NCBI GenBank assembly: GCA_963667875.2
Contig: CAXXGC010000002.1
Location: 677,317-741,316, forward strand
Direction of reading: 5' to 3'
Source of the DNA: JAEXOD01 sp963667875
GTDB taxonomy: Bacteria; Bacteroidota; Ignavibacteria; Ignavibacteriales; Melioribacteraceae
DNA: 64,000 nucleotides
The notes under the pieces were generated by a model. That model was not told where the DNA came from. It searched no databases and worked only from the letters and a program-made list of their open reading frames with translations. The translations under genes and the position numbers were made by a program. Positions 16,214 to 24,693 of the stretch are shown piece after piece. The stretch's first letter is position 1. Each line of letters begins with the position of its first letter.

Positions 16214-17158
16214 TTATTCAATAATTTTGTACTTTTTTTTCTCCCCATGTCTTTCTAAAAGTTCATTAACCTCTTTTTTTAATTCTATCATAGTAAGTTC
16301 ACGGCCAACTGTCAGATTATAAAACCTTTGCAGTTCATCCATTTTAATCAACAATTCCTCTTGTGCCTGCTTACGTTCCGAAATATCCATACAATGCCCA
16401 ATGTAACCTATAAATTGGCCATTAATATCATATCGCGGACAACCTGCATCCATTATCCATCTATATACACCATCATATCGTTTAAGACGGTATTCCATAC
16501 TAAATTTTTCACGTTTATCAAAGGCAGTAATATAAATATCTAAACAACGATCAAAATCCTTAGGGTGAACCCCTTCAGCCCAGCCATTACCTAATTCCTG
16601 TTCAAGTTTTCGCCCGGTAAAATCAAGCCAAACCCGGTTAAAATAAGTACATAGTTTATTAATATCCGAGGTCCATATTAATGCCAGTCCTGAATCCGCT
16701 AGGGTTTTGTAATTTTTTTCACTCTCTCTTAATGCAATTTCCGTAAGTCTTCTTGTTTCTTTCTCCTTGGCCTCATCAAGGGCTCGTTTAATAGCAAAAG
16801 GAAGCCGTTCAAGTCTGTCTTTTAGAACATAATCAACAGCACCTGCTTTTAATAACTCTATTGCTATTTCTTCTCCTATTGAACCGGAAACACAAATAAA
16901 CGGAATTTCCGGACAAATATTATTGCATAATTTTAATGCGCCAAAAGCGTCAAATCCGGGCAAATTAAAATCAACCAATATTGCATCAAACTTATTGTTG
17001 AGCAAGGATTTTTCAAATTCGTTTTCTTTTTCAACACGGATAATATTTAAATCATATCCCGCATTTATTAATTGTTCGCATATTATTTCAAAATCAAGAA
17101 TTGAATCTTCAAGTGATAATAAATTAAGCGAAGTTCCAATTTTTATTTTTTCATCCAT
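16214..17158 (-). CDS. REC-PAS two-domain response regulator
   Basis: A 314-residue protein. An N-terminal receiver domain (residues about 5-125) has the phospho-acceptor Asp63 in LVDFNLPG and Lys113. A PAS domain follows (about 145-262) with the PAC ending DISERKQAQEE. The C-terminal tail of about 40 residues begins FYNLTVGRELTMIELKKEV, a conserved helical tail seen after PAS domains, and there is no kinase or DNA-binding domain. I place the start at ATG 17158, which follows GGAG by 9 bases and lies 1 bp after the previous stop. A longer reading would overlap the neighbour. It is the third gene of the copper-sensor operon and probably a phosphorylation target or adaptor of the fused kinase. 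Confidence 0.88.
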   Translation of the reverse strand: MDEKIKIGTSLNLLSLEDSILDFEIICEQLINAGYDLNIIRVEKENEFEKSLLNNKFDAILVDFNLPGFDAFGALKLCNNICPEIPFICVSGSIGEEIAIELLKAGAVDYVLKDRLERLPFAIKRALDEAKEKETRRLTEIALRESEKNYKTLADSGLALIWTSDINKLCTYFNRVWLDFTGRKLEQELGNGWAEGVHPKDFDRCLDIYITAFDKREKFSMEYRLKRYDGVYRWIMDAGCPRYDINGQFIGYIGHCMDISERKQAQEELLIKMDELQRFYNLTVGRELTMIELKKEVNELLERHGEKKKYKIIE

Positions 17159-17159
17159 T

Positions 17160-17606
17160 TTAGAATACTCCTTCCGGCGGTATTTCATTAAGCACTGCCC
17201 AAAAGACACCTATTTGTTTAACAGCTGAAATAAATTCATGAAAATTAACCGGTTTAACAACGTATGCATTAACACCAAGATTATAACTATTAATCAAATC
17301 TTGTTCTTCGCGTGATGAGGTTAAAATAACTACCGGAAGTGTTTTTAATTTCGGATCACTTCGAATAATACGTAAAACTTCAATTCCATCCATACGGGGC
17401 ATTTTTATATCAAGCAATACAAAAGCAGGATTTCCATCTTTCCTGTCTTTATATTTACCCTCTCTTCGCAAATATTCAATTGCTTCAACACCGTCTTTAA
17501 CCACATCCACATGATTTGCCAAATTATTATCCGTCATTGCTTCAAGTGTCAACTCAATATCATTTGGATTATCTTCAGCTAACAAAATTGTTTTAAGATC
17601 TATCAT
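17160..17606 (-). CDS. single-domain response regulator, Rcp1-like
   Basis: A 148-residue stand-alone receiver. The acidic pocket (Glu11-Asp12), phospho-acceptor Asp66 in LLDIKMPRMDG, Thr96 and Lys118 are all present. The LRREGKYKDRKDG insertion before the active strand is the mark of the Rcp1 family that partners phytochrome-like kinases. Its ATG overlaps the TGA of the fused kinase in ATGA, and GGAG precedes it, so the two are translationally coupled. It should be the direct phosphate acceptor of that kinase. It has no output domain and must signal by protein contact. Confidence 0.93.
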   Translation of the reverse strand: MIDLKTILLAEDNPNDIELTLEAMTDNNLANHVDVVKDGVEAIEYLRREGKYKDRKDGNPAFVLLDIKMPRMDGIEVLRIIRSDPKLKTLPVVILTSSREEQDLINSYNLGVNAYVVKPVNFHEFISAVKQIGVFWAVLNEIPPEGVF

Positions 17607-20600
17607 ATATTCTCCGTTTTTTCAATTGGGAATGAGAAATAAAATGTTGCACCTTTATTAGGTTCAGCTTTGGCCCAGGTTCGGCCCCCGTGTTTTGATA
17701 CAATACGCTGTACATTTGCCAGACCGATTCCGGTTCCTTCAAATTCTTCAGTTGAATGGAGGCGTTGAAATACTCCAAATAGTTTTTTTGAATATAACAT
17801 ATTAAATCCAACGCCATCATCTTTTACAAAAAATACAATTTCTTTATTTTCAATATACGAATTTATTTCAATGTTTGCTTTTTCTCTAGCACGTGTAAAT
17901 TTAGCTGCATTACTTATCAAATTTATCCAAACTTGTCTCAGCAGCGAATGATCGCCGAAGATTCCTGGTAAGTTTTCAATTTTCCACTCAATATTGCGGC
18001 CCTTGTTTTCATTTTTAACTTGTTCAACCGCTTCTAAAACTACTTGATTCATATCCAAAAAATTACGTCTCATCTCCTGCCTTCCCGTCCTTGAAAATCT
18101 TAACAAATCATCTATTAAAATTCCCATTTGATGTGCTGAACCTGCAATACTGTCAAGGTAATGTTTCCCCTTTTCGGAAAGTACTTCATAAAAACGGTTA
18201 TTTAATAATTCAACGTACCCGCTAATATGCCGCAATGGTGCCCGTAAATCATGCGAAACCGAATAACTAAATGATTCTAGCTCTTTATTTGTTGCTTCAA
18301 GTTGAGATGTACGTTCAATAACACGCTGCTCCAATTCGGCATTAAGTTTACGAACTTCTTCTTCCGATTGTTTTCGTTCGGTTATGTCAACTCCTTGAGC
18401 AATTGTTGCAATAATTACTTTTTCTTCCTTGTCATAAATGTTTGCCGAATTCCATACCAATGTTTTAATTTCTTCATCTTTTCTTAAAATTTCTATTTCT
18501 ACCGATTTCCATCTTTCACCACATTTTGTTTTTTTAATCAAGTCGGAAAAATTTTCAATTTTATTCTTTGGTATCAACATTTCAATTTTTTTACCTATTA
18601 TTTCATCAGCATTATATCCACTAATATTTTCAAATGCATTATTAAATCGTGTTATCAACAACGAAACATCCCAAACAACAATTGGTACATTTGCATGATT
18701 AAAAAGATTTTGCAAATATTCGTTTGTTTCCCGTAAATTTTCTTGAATCAATTTTTGATTTGTAATATCTAATATTGTAGTAATAAAATATAAAGGGTTA
18801 TTTTTACTATCCCGTTGTAATGTAGTGGTAATATCTACCCATACAAATGATCCGTTTTTATGTATATATCTTTTTTCCCAGCGATGCGAGGATTTTTCTC
18901 CCGCAATAATTAATTCAAGGATCTTTTGATTTTTTTCAACTTCACTTATTGGTGTTATATCCTGCCATTTTAATTTAGAAAATTCATCTTCAGTATACCC
19001 CAAAATTTCGTAAAATGCTCTATTTGCTTTTAATTCGCCATTAATTGTTGTTGTAGAAATTCCCATTGCTGAATTTTCGAATACATTTCTAAATTTTTCC
19101 TCGCTTACCCGTAAAGCTTCTTCGGCTTTTTTACGTTCGCTAATTTCCAGTTCCAAAGATTTATTAGTCCTTTGTAAATCAGCTGTACGATCTTTTACCC
19201 GTTGTTCTATTTCATCGTAAGCTTTTTGCAGTTCGGTTTGAGTATAAATAAGTTTATCTTTTTCATCTTCCAGCGCTTTGTTTACCTGTCTTAATTGTTC
19301 GGGACTAGGAATTGCAAGTAACCTAGGCAGAATGGGCCATAATACTATTGCTGTGGCAATTGAAATAAGCGCACATATTGAATCAATAACCGCCTGCCAC
19401 CAATCAACAGACCACCAAAGACCAATGATGTGTACAAAATGTGTAGTTCCACATGCTAAAATAAACAAACCAAACAAGAAAAATATCCACGTAAACGGCA
19501 TATCTTTACGTTTTTTTACAAACACTATCAAGAAAAAAGGAATTGAGGCGTACGATATTGCTATCAATCCATTGGAAATTGCCATTACCATCATTAAAAG
19601 GGGTGTCATATTTGTTGCATTTGCACCTCTTATATCCATTTTACCCGGCATAAAAACCATTGGCATAACAATAAGAAAAGCTAGCGAAAGAGCAGGCACA
19701 GCCACACGCGGTAAAAGTTCTATAGCTTGTTTAATTTTTGATTTTGGCGGAATAAATGTTTGGATTTTGTATCCTTTTAATCTTAAGCTGTTGCTTACAA
19801 CAAAAATTGAACTAAAGGCCATTGCTCCCGCTGCAAACATTGGACTTAACAGCCCAAAAGCAGCAATTGGTATAAGCGCAATATTATAAAAAAAGGCCCA
19901 AATTAAATTTTGAACAATTGTTTCGGAAGTCCCGCGCGATAAAGATATTGCTTTGCCAATACCTAATAAATCACCTCCTATAAGTGTAATTCCTGCTGCG
20001 GCAATCGCAATATCAGTACCTGTTCCAATTGCAATTCCTACATCAGCTTGCGCAAGTGCCGGAGCATCATTTATACCGTCACCAACCATTGCAATAATTG
20101 GACTTTCATAATTTCCCAAAGTTTTTGATGTCTGCAGTTTTTTAATTACATCAGCTTTTTGCCCCGGTAAAACTTCCGCAAATATTTTTTTTATTCCAAC
20201 TTGTTCCGCAATTGTTTTTGCCGTGTATTGATTATCACCTGTAATCATTATAATATCCAACCCAAGTTTACGGAGTTCTGCAACTGCTTCTTTTGATCCG
20301 TTTTTTAAGGTATCGGAAACCGCTATCATTCCAATTAACAGCGGAGTTTCATTTGTCCCTTCTTTTTTTAATGCGGCTAATACAACAGTTTTCCCTTCTT
20401 TTTGAAGACAAAAAATATCTTCACTAACCAAAGAAAGTGAAACACCCTCGTTTTCCATCATTTGGGGATTACCTATAAGAACTGTTTTATTGTCGACAAC
20501 TGCCATAATTCCCAAACCGCCAAAAGACCGGAATTTAGCCGGCTCAACAATATTCAACCCCTTATCCTTTCCAGCTTTAACAATAGCACATCCCAAAGGG

Positions 20601-22195
20601 TGTTCCGATCCGTATTCCGCGCTTGCAGCCAATTGGAGCACTTCTAAAGCGTTATAGTGAGATAATTGAATTATATCAGTAACTTCCGGTTCCCCTTTTG
20701 TAATGGTTCCTGTTTTGTCTAAAACCACAACATTAATTCGACCGGCTTTTTCAAGTATTTCGCTATTCTTAAATAAAATCCCATTTTCTGCTCCTTTGGA
20801 AGTTCCTACCATAATTGCAGTGGGAGTTGCCAGCCCAATTGCACAGGGACACGCAATAACAACTACTGCAATTGCATTTATAACTGCACCAATCCAATCA
20901 ATTTGTGCAACATAAACCCAGCCGAATAACGTAAACACAGCAATTGCTAATATTACAGGAACAAAATATTTACCAATTTCATCTGTTAATTTTTGTATTG
21001 GTGCTTTACTGTTTTGAGTTTCCTGAACCATTTGAATTATTTGCGCCAGAAGTGTATTTTTGCCTGTTTTAGCAGCTTCAAACTTTATCAGTCCTTCACG
21101 ATTTATAGTTGCCCCAATAACTTCATCTCCCGGTCCTTTGCTTACAGGCATAAACTCGCCCGTTATCATCGACTCTTCAAAGGCAGATCGTCCTTCATAA
21201 ATAATTCCGTCAACCGGAACTTTTTCGCCGGGTTTTACAATAATTTTATCACCAACTACAACTTTTTCTATACCTGTTTTAATTTCAAGACCATTGCGTA
21301 TTACAGTTGCAAATTTGGGTGCCAAACCCATTAATGCTTTTAATGCTTCCGATGTTTTCCCTTTTGCGCGAATTTCCAGATATTTACCCAGTCGTATCAG
21401 TGTTATAATAGCGGCACCGGTTTCGTAATAAACATTTGGACTATTAATTAACCCTAATGTTACGCATAAACTTGAAAAATAAGCAGCAGACGAACCCAAT
21501 ACTATCAAAACATCCATATTTGAACTGCCCAAACGAATGCTTTTATATGCCCCAACATAAAATTGCCGCCCCACAACAAACTGCACAACCGATGCGGCAA
21601 TTAACATAACAAACTGATCGTATTTAAATCCTGTTAAACCAAAATCCCTAAGCATACTAAAAACAATTAAGGGTATTGTAAAACTAAGACCAATTATTAA
21701 TAATTTTTTTTGTTGTTTTAATTCCTCTGTTCTTATTTTTGTTTCAACATCCTCAAATTCTTCAATTTCACCGCTTTGAACAAGCTCAAACCCGGTTTCT
21801 TTAATAACACCGGCAAATTCAGTAATATTTGCCATTCCCGGAATATATTCAATAGTTATATGTTCATATCCGTAGTTTACACTTACTTCAATTACACCAT
21901 TTAGTTTTTTTAATAGTTTTTCTAAAGTTAATGCAGATTTTTGATCGGTAATACCCCCAACTGAAAGTGTTATTTTACCAACAGCCGCTCCATAACCAAC
22001 GTCTTTTATGCATTTAATAATTTCTTTTTCATTTATTTTGGATGAGTCAAATGATACGGTTAATTTTTCGTTGGCAAAGTTAAGATCAGCAGCTGCAATA
22101 CCGTTTAAGCGACGAAGACTAAATTCAATTGCAAATGTACAATTAGTACAAGTCAAACCCGTTATTGGCATAACAACAGTTTTTATGTTATCCAT
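17603..22195 (-). CDS. copper P1B-type ATPase fused to an ETR1-like ethylene/copper-binding domain and PAS histidine kinase
   Basis: A 1530-residue single frame. Residues 1-72 are a heavy-metal domain with Cys16-Thr-Asn-Cys19. Residues 74-140 are a second one in which the metal cysteines are lost (Asp84, Ser87). A complete copper ATPase follows: TGE 345-347, CPC 449-451, DKTGT 493-497, SEHPLG 530-535, GDGIND 705-710, Tyr770-Asn771, and Met792 with Ser795-Ser796. An extra helix (832-849) and a Met-rich loop lead to an ETR1-type three-helix domain (868-957) with Tyr882, Cys915 and His919 but Asn875 where ETR1 has Asp25. Then come a coiled coil, two PAS domains, HisKA (His1315) and HATPase (Asn1429, GTGIGLA). 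The start has GGGG as ribosome-binding site. The role is inferred: export copper, load the sensor, signal to the two regulators that follow. Confidence 0.93.
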   Translation of the reverse strand: MDNIKTVVMPITGLTCTNCTFAIEFSLRRLNGIAAADLNFANEKLTVSFDSSKINEKEIIKCIKDVGYGAAVGKITLSVGGITDQKSALTLEKLLKKLNGVIEVSVNYGYEHITIEYIPGMANITEFAGVIKETGFELVQSGEIEEFEDVETKIRTEELKQQKKLLIIGLSFTIPLIVFSMLRDFGLTGFKYDQFVMLIAASVVQFVVGRQFYVGAYKSIRLGSSNMDVLIVLGSSAAYFSSLCVTLGLINSPNVYYETGAAIITLIRLGKYLEIRAKGKTSEALKALMGLAPKFATVIRNGLEIKTGIEKVVVGDKIIVKPGEKVPVDGIIYEGRSAFEESMITGEFMPVSKGPGDEVIGATINREGLIKFEAAKTGKNTLLAQIIQMVQETQNSKAPIQKLTDEIGKYFVPVILAIAVFTLFGWVYVAQIDWIGAVINAIAVVVIACPCAIGLATPTAIMVGTSKGAENGILFKNSEILEKAGRINVVVLDKTGTITKGEPEVTDIIQLSHYNALEVLQLAASAEYGSEHPLGCAIVKAGKDKGLNIVEPAKFRSFGGLGIMAVVDNKTVLIGNPQMMENEGVSLSLVSEDIFCLQKEGKTVVLAALKKEGTNETPLLIGMIAVSDTLKNGSKEAVAELRKLGLDIIMITGDNQYTAKTIAEQVGIKKIFAEVLPGQKADVIKKLQTSKTLGNYESPIIAMVGDGINDAPALAQADVGIAIGTGTDIAIAAAGITLIGGDLLGIGKAISLSRGTSETIVQNLIWAFFYNIALIPIAAFGLLSPMFAAGAMAFSSIFVVSNSLRLKGYKIQTFIPPKSKIKQAIELLPRVAVPALSLAFLIVMPMVFMPGKMDIRGANATNMTPLLMMVMAISNGLIAISYASIPFFLIVFVKKRKDMPFTWIFFLFGLFILACGTTHFVHIIGLWWSVDWWQAVIDSICALISIATAIVLWPILPRLLAIPSPEQLRQVNKALEDEKDKLIYTQTELQKAYDEIEQRVKDRTADLQRTNKSLELEISERKKAEEALRVSEEKFRNVFENSAMGISTTTINGELKANRAFYEILGYTEDEFSKLKWQDITPISEVEKNQKILELIIAGEKSSHRWEKRYIHKNGSFVWVDITTTLQRDSKNNPLYFITTILDITNQKLIQENLRETNEYLQNLFNHANVPIVVWDVSLLITRFNNAFENISGYNADEIIGKKIEMLIPKNKIENFSDLIKKTKCGERWKSVEIEILRKDEEIKTLVWNSANIYDKEEKVIIATIAQGVDITERKQSEEEVRKLNAELEQRVIERTSQLEATNKELESFSYSVSHDLRAPLRHISGYVELLNNRFYEVLSEKGKHYLDSIAGSAHQMGILIDDLLRFSRTGRQEMRRNFLDMNQVVLEAVEQVKNENKGRNIEWKIENLPGIFGDHSLLRQVWINLISNAAKFTRAREKANIEINSYIENKEIVFFVKDDGVGFNMLYSKKLFGVFQRLHSTEEFEGTGIGLANVQRIVSKHGGRTWAKAEPNKGATFYFSFPIEKTENI

Positions 22196-22603
22196 CTACT
22201 TTCCCCTTAATTTGAACTAACTAAACCATTAAATCAACAAATTGATATTTATCGTAATTCCTTAAATTTTTAACGTAATTTTTGCTTACAATTTTTTATA
22301 AAATATAGCTTAAACTTTATTTTCACAAAATCGGATGTTTTTTACCATATTACAATATATTAGTAATAGAATATCTTTGCAAGAAAAATTTAATAACAAA
22401 ACAAAGAAAAACAAGCATCTATAACCGTAACTCCGCTTTATTTAGGCACAATATATTACCAAAGAAAAATATTTAATCTATAAATGTACCGCTAATTTTG
22501 CAGTAGATATTATTATTATTTTCTGAATTCCTTTATTCATATTTTGTATTAGTAAATTTAATTGTATTTATTAAATTATTTTAAATAATGTTATTTTTAA
22601 ATC

Positions 22604-22777
22604 AGGCCTAAAGGCCGAGTTGAGCAGTTGTTATCCCCACGCCCTAAAGGACGTGGTTATTTAAAATCCTTATAACTTATTATAAATAATGCGATAATGT
22701 TATTATATCTCCCCGTTTAAATAACCCCAGCATTCATGCTGGGGGCTGACGGAATAGATATAACGGGCTTTAGCCCT
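22604..22777. repeat. cluster of short GC-rich palindromes
   Basis: Four hairpins lie in an otherwise very AT-rich gap: GGCCTAAAGGCC, CCACGCCCTAAAGGACGTGG (imperfect), CCCCAGCATTCATGCTGGGG (perfect 9-bp arms) and GGGCTTTAGCCC. They share a CTAAAG or CTTTAG core, so they look like inverted copies of one repeat unit. The rest of the 1.05-kb gap (22196-23252) shows no gene with a ribosome-binding site. Confidence 0.6.
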
Positions 22778-23149
22778 GATTCTTTTCCTCACTTTTTGGC
22801 TTAGGTGATTAACAATATCAAACTATTATTTTTTTAGCAAAATCTTTGGTTATCAAATATTTTGTGTGTTTTTATTATATATCAACAATAATGTGGTATT
22901 TCTTGATTATGACAAAGGGTATTAATTTTACTAACATCTATTTGGTAGGGAGAAAAATCCCGTGCCTATATATGCACATAATTTAATATTACTATTGACT
23001 TGTAAACCGTTATATCATAATATATTAAAAGTATCTATTGTGCCTAATTATCGGAAGTTACGGCTATAAATGATTTTTTTTTTGGTTTTTGAGTTTTGGG
23101 TGGTTTTTATCCTTCAGATTTATGGCTATTCATTACATATTTAACAATT

Positions 23150-23196
23150 TAAAAATAAAAAAGGCACTTGGTTAACCAAAATGTAACCAAGCGCCT
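23150..23196 (-). terminator. terminator of the exported TPR gene
   Basis: AGGCACTTGGTTA and TAACCAAGCGCCT form a 13-bp stem with one mismatch that is a wobble pair in one transcript direction. On the minus strand it is followed by a T-rich run, which fits termination of the gene ending at 23253. Confidence 0.7.
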
Positions 23197-23252
23197 ATAT
23201 AACTTTTTGCATATTTAAGGAATTAAAATAATTCCCAAATCAAACTTTTATA

Positions 23253-24272
23253 TTATTTAGTGCAAAATTTTGTTACCATTTCTTTAGCTTTTTCTATTCC
23301 CAATTCACCTGCTTTTGTCCAATCTGCACAGGCTCCTTCTTTATCTTGACTGTTATTTTTTGAAGTACCTCTAAAGAAATAAGCATTGCCGTGTTTTGGA
23401 TTAAGTTCAATTACTTTTGTATAATCGGCAATAGCTGCAGGATAATCTTTTAATAATGTTTTGCACAAACCTCTATTATAAAATCCTTCTACCGATTTTG
23501 GATTAATTTCTACAACTTTAGTAAAATCAACAATAGCTTCGGCATACATTTTTTGTGCTTGATAAGTTAATCCTCTGCTGTAATATGCATCGTTGTAATC
23601 GGCTTTTAATTCAATTGTTTTGCTGTAATCGGCCAATGCTGCGGGATAATCTTTTAACATATATTTATTAAGACCTCTAAAATAATATGCTTCGGCATCG
23701 GTTGGATTAATTTCGGTTATTTTAGTATAATCGGCAATCGAGTTAGCATAATCTTTTAGCAAATATTTTGCTTTTGCTCTAAAAGCATAAATGGCAACAT
23801 CGGCAGTATCGGTCTGTAAAGTTTTATCAAAATCGGTTATAGCACCGGTATAATCATTTAACGCAAATTTAGCTTTACCTCTAAAAGTATAAACATTTGT
23901 AAAGGAAATATTTAATTCAATGGATTTAGTAAAATCCGTAATTGCTTCTTTGTAATTTCCCAAATTATACTGAGTAAGTCCTCTAAAATAATATGCGTTG
24001 GAATCCGGTTTAAGTTCAATTACTTTATCTAAATCAGTAATAGCTCCTTTATAATCTTTTAATTTATACTTATCACGCCCTCTGCCATAAAAAGCTTCCA
24101 CATAGGTAGGATTAGCCTTAATTGCATTATCATAATCGGCAATTGCCCCTTTGAAGTCTTCTGACTTGTCTTTTTCTTTCCCTTTTTTATAAAAATCTTG
24201 AGCGGTTTGCCCAAAAGAGTAATTACTAAATAAAGCGATTGTAAGTAGCAGGCATAATAAGGTTTTTTTCAT
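23253..24272 (-). CDS. exported TPR-repeat protein (339 aa)
   Basis: It has a signal peptide (residues 1-22, ending NYSFGQ) followed by about nine very regular TPR units. The cap, ending GELGIEKAKEMVTKFCTK, is the same type as in the cytoplasmic array at 10.6-15.8 kb. It is therefore a periplasmic or secreted relative of those proteins. Its last units carry the GACADWTKAGELG phrase common in Bacteroidota TPR proteins. It stands alone with its own terminator. Probably a periplasmic scaffold with an unknown partner. Confidence 0.88.
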   Translation of the reverse strand: MKKTLLCLLLTIALFSNYSFGQTAQDFYKKGKEKDKSEDFKGAIADYDNAIKANPTYVEAFYGRGRDKYKLKDYKGAITDLDKVIELKPDSNAYYFRGLTQYNLGNYKEAITDFTKSIELNISFTNVYTFRGKAKFALNDYTGAITDFDKTLQTDTADVAIYAFRAKAKYLLKDYANSIADYTKITEINPTDAEAYYFRGLNKYMLKDYPAALADYSKTIELKADYNDAYYSRGLTYQAQKMYAEAIVDFTKVVEINPKSVEGFYNRGLCKTLLKDYPAAIADYTKVIELNPKHGNAYFFRGTSKNNSQDKEGACADWTKAGELGIEKAKEMVTKFCTK

Positions 24273-24693
24273 ATTATTGTCTCATTTAGTTAGTTTAATG
24301 ATTAATTGATTTTAATTTAAATTTTTAATAAAACTATTTTTTAATTTATATTTACAATAAAATTCCATTAACACGAAGTTCCTATTGTATATACAAATAT
24401 TCACGTCTAATGTTTCTGAAAGCCGGCAAAATAAAATTTGTTATTTTCCCGACACCCAATAATTTATACACATCAAATGGAAAACATATCTTTTTTTTGA
24501 TATATATTTAATATGTTTTTAATAAGGTTATTACTTTTTAAAACAAATTATTTCTGTAAAAAATTCTGTTCTAATAACTTAAGTAAGTTAAAACTATTTT
24601 TATTTTTTAGCAAGGAATAAAATTATCACATAAAAATTTTAGTATAAATTTTACTAAACAATAATAAAAAAACGGTGTTTTTATGTTATTTTA
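24273..24693. other. AT-rich gap, no gene seen
   Basis: About 420 bp between the exported TPR gene and holA. It holds only short chance frames and no recognisable repeat. The promoter of the TPR gene should lie near its left end. Confidence 0.5.

Noticed and set aside
17603..19639. The kinase half of the fusion as a separate gene starting at Met853 (19639)
   Set aside because: No ribosome-binding site precedes that ATG, the frame is continuous from 22195, and the extra helix would be left without a role. Assembly error cannot be fully excluded without reads.
19278..19889. 203-codon plus-strand frame opposite the sensor region
   Set aside because: It is antisense to the clearly coding ATPase/sensor gene, has no ribosome-binding site and gives a low-complexity Ile-rich product.
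22604..22777. tRNA or riboswitch in the palindrome cluster
   Set aside because: There is no T-loop, no CCA-type acceptor end and no known riboswitch core. The hairpins are short palindromes with a common centre.
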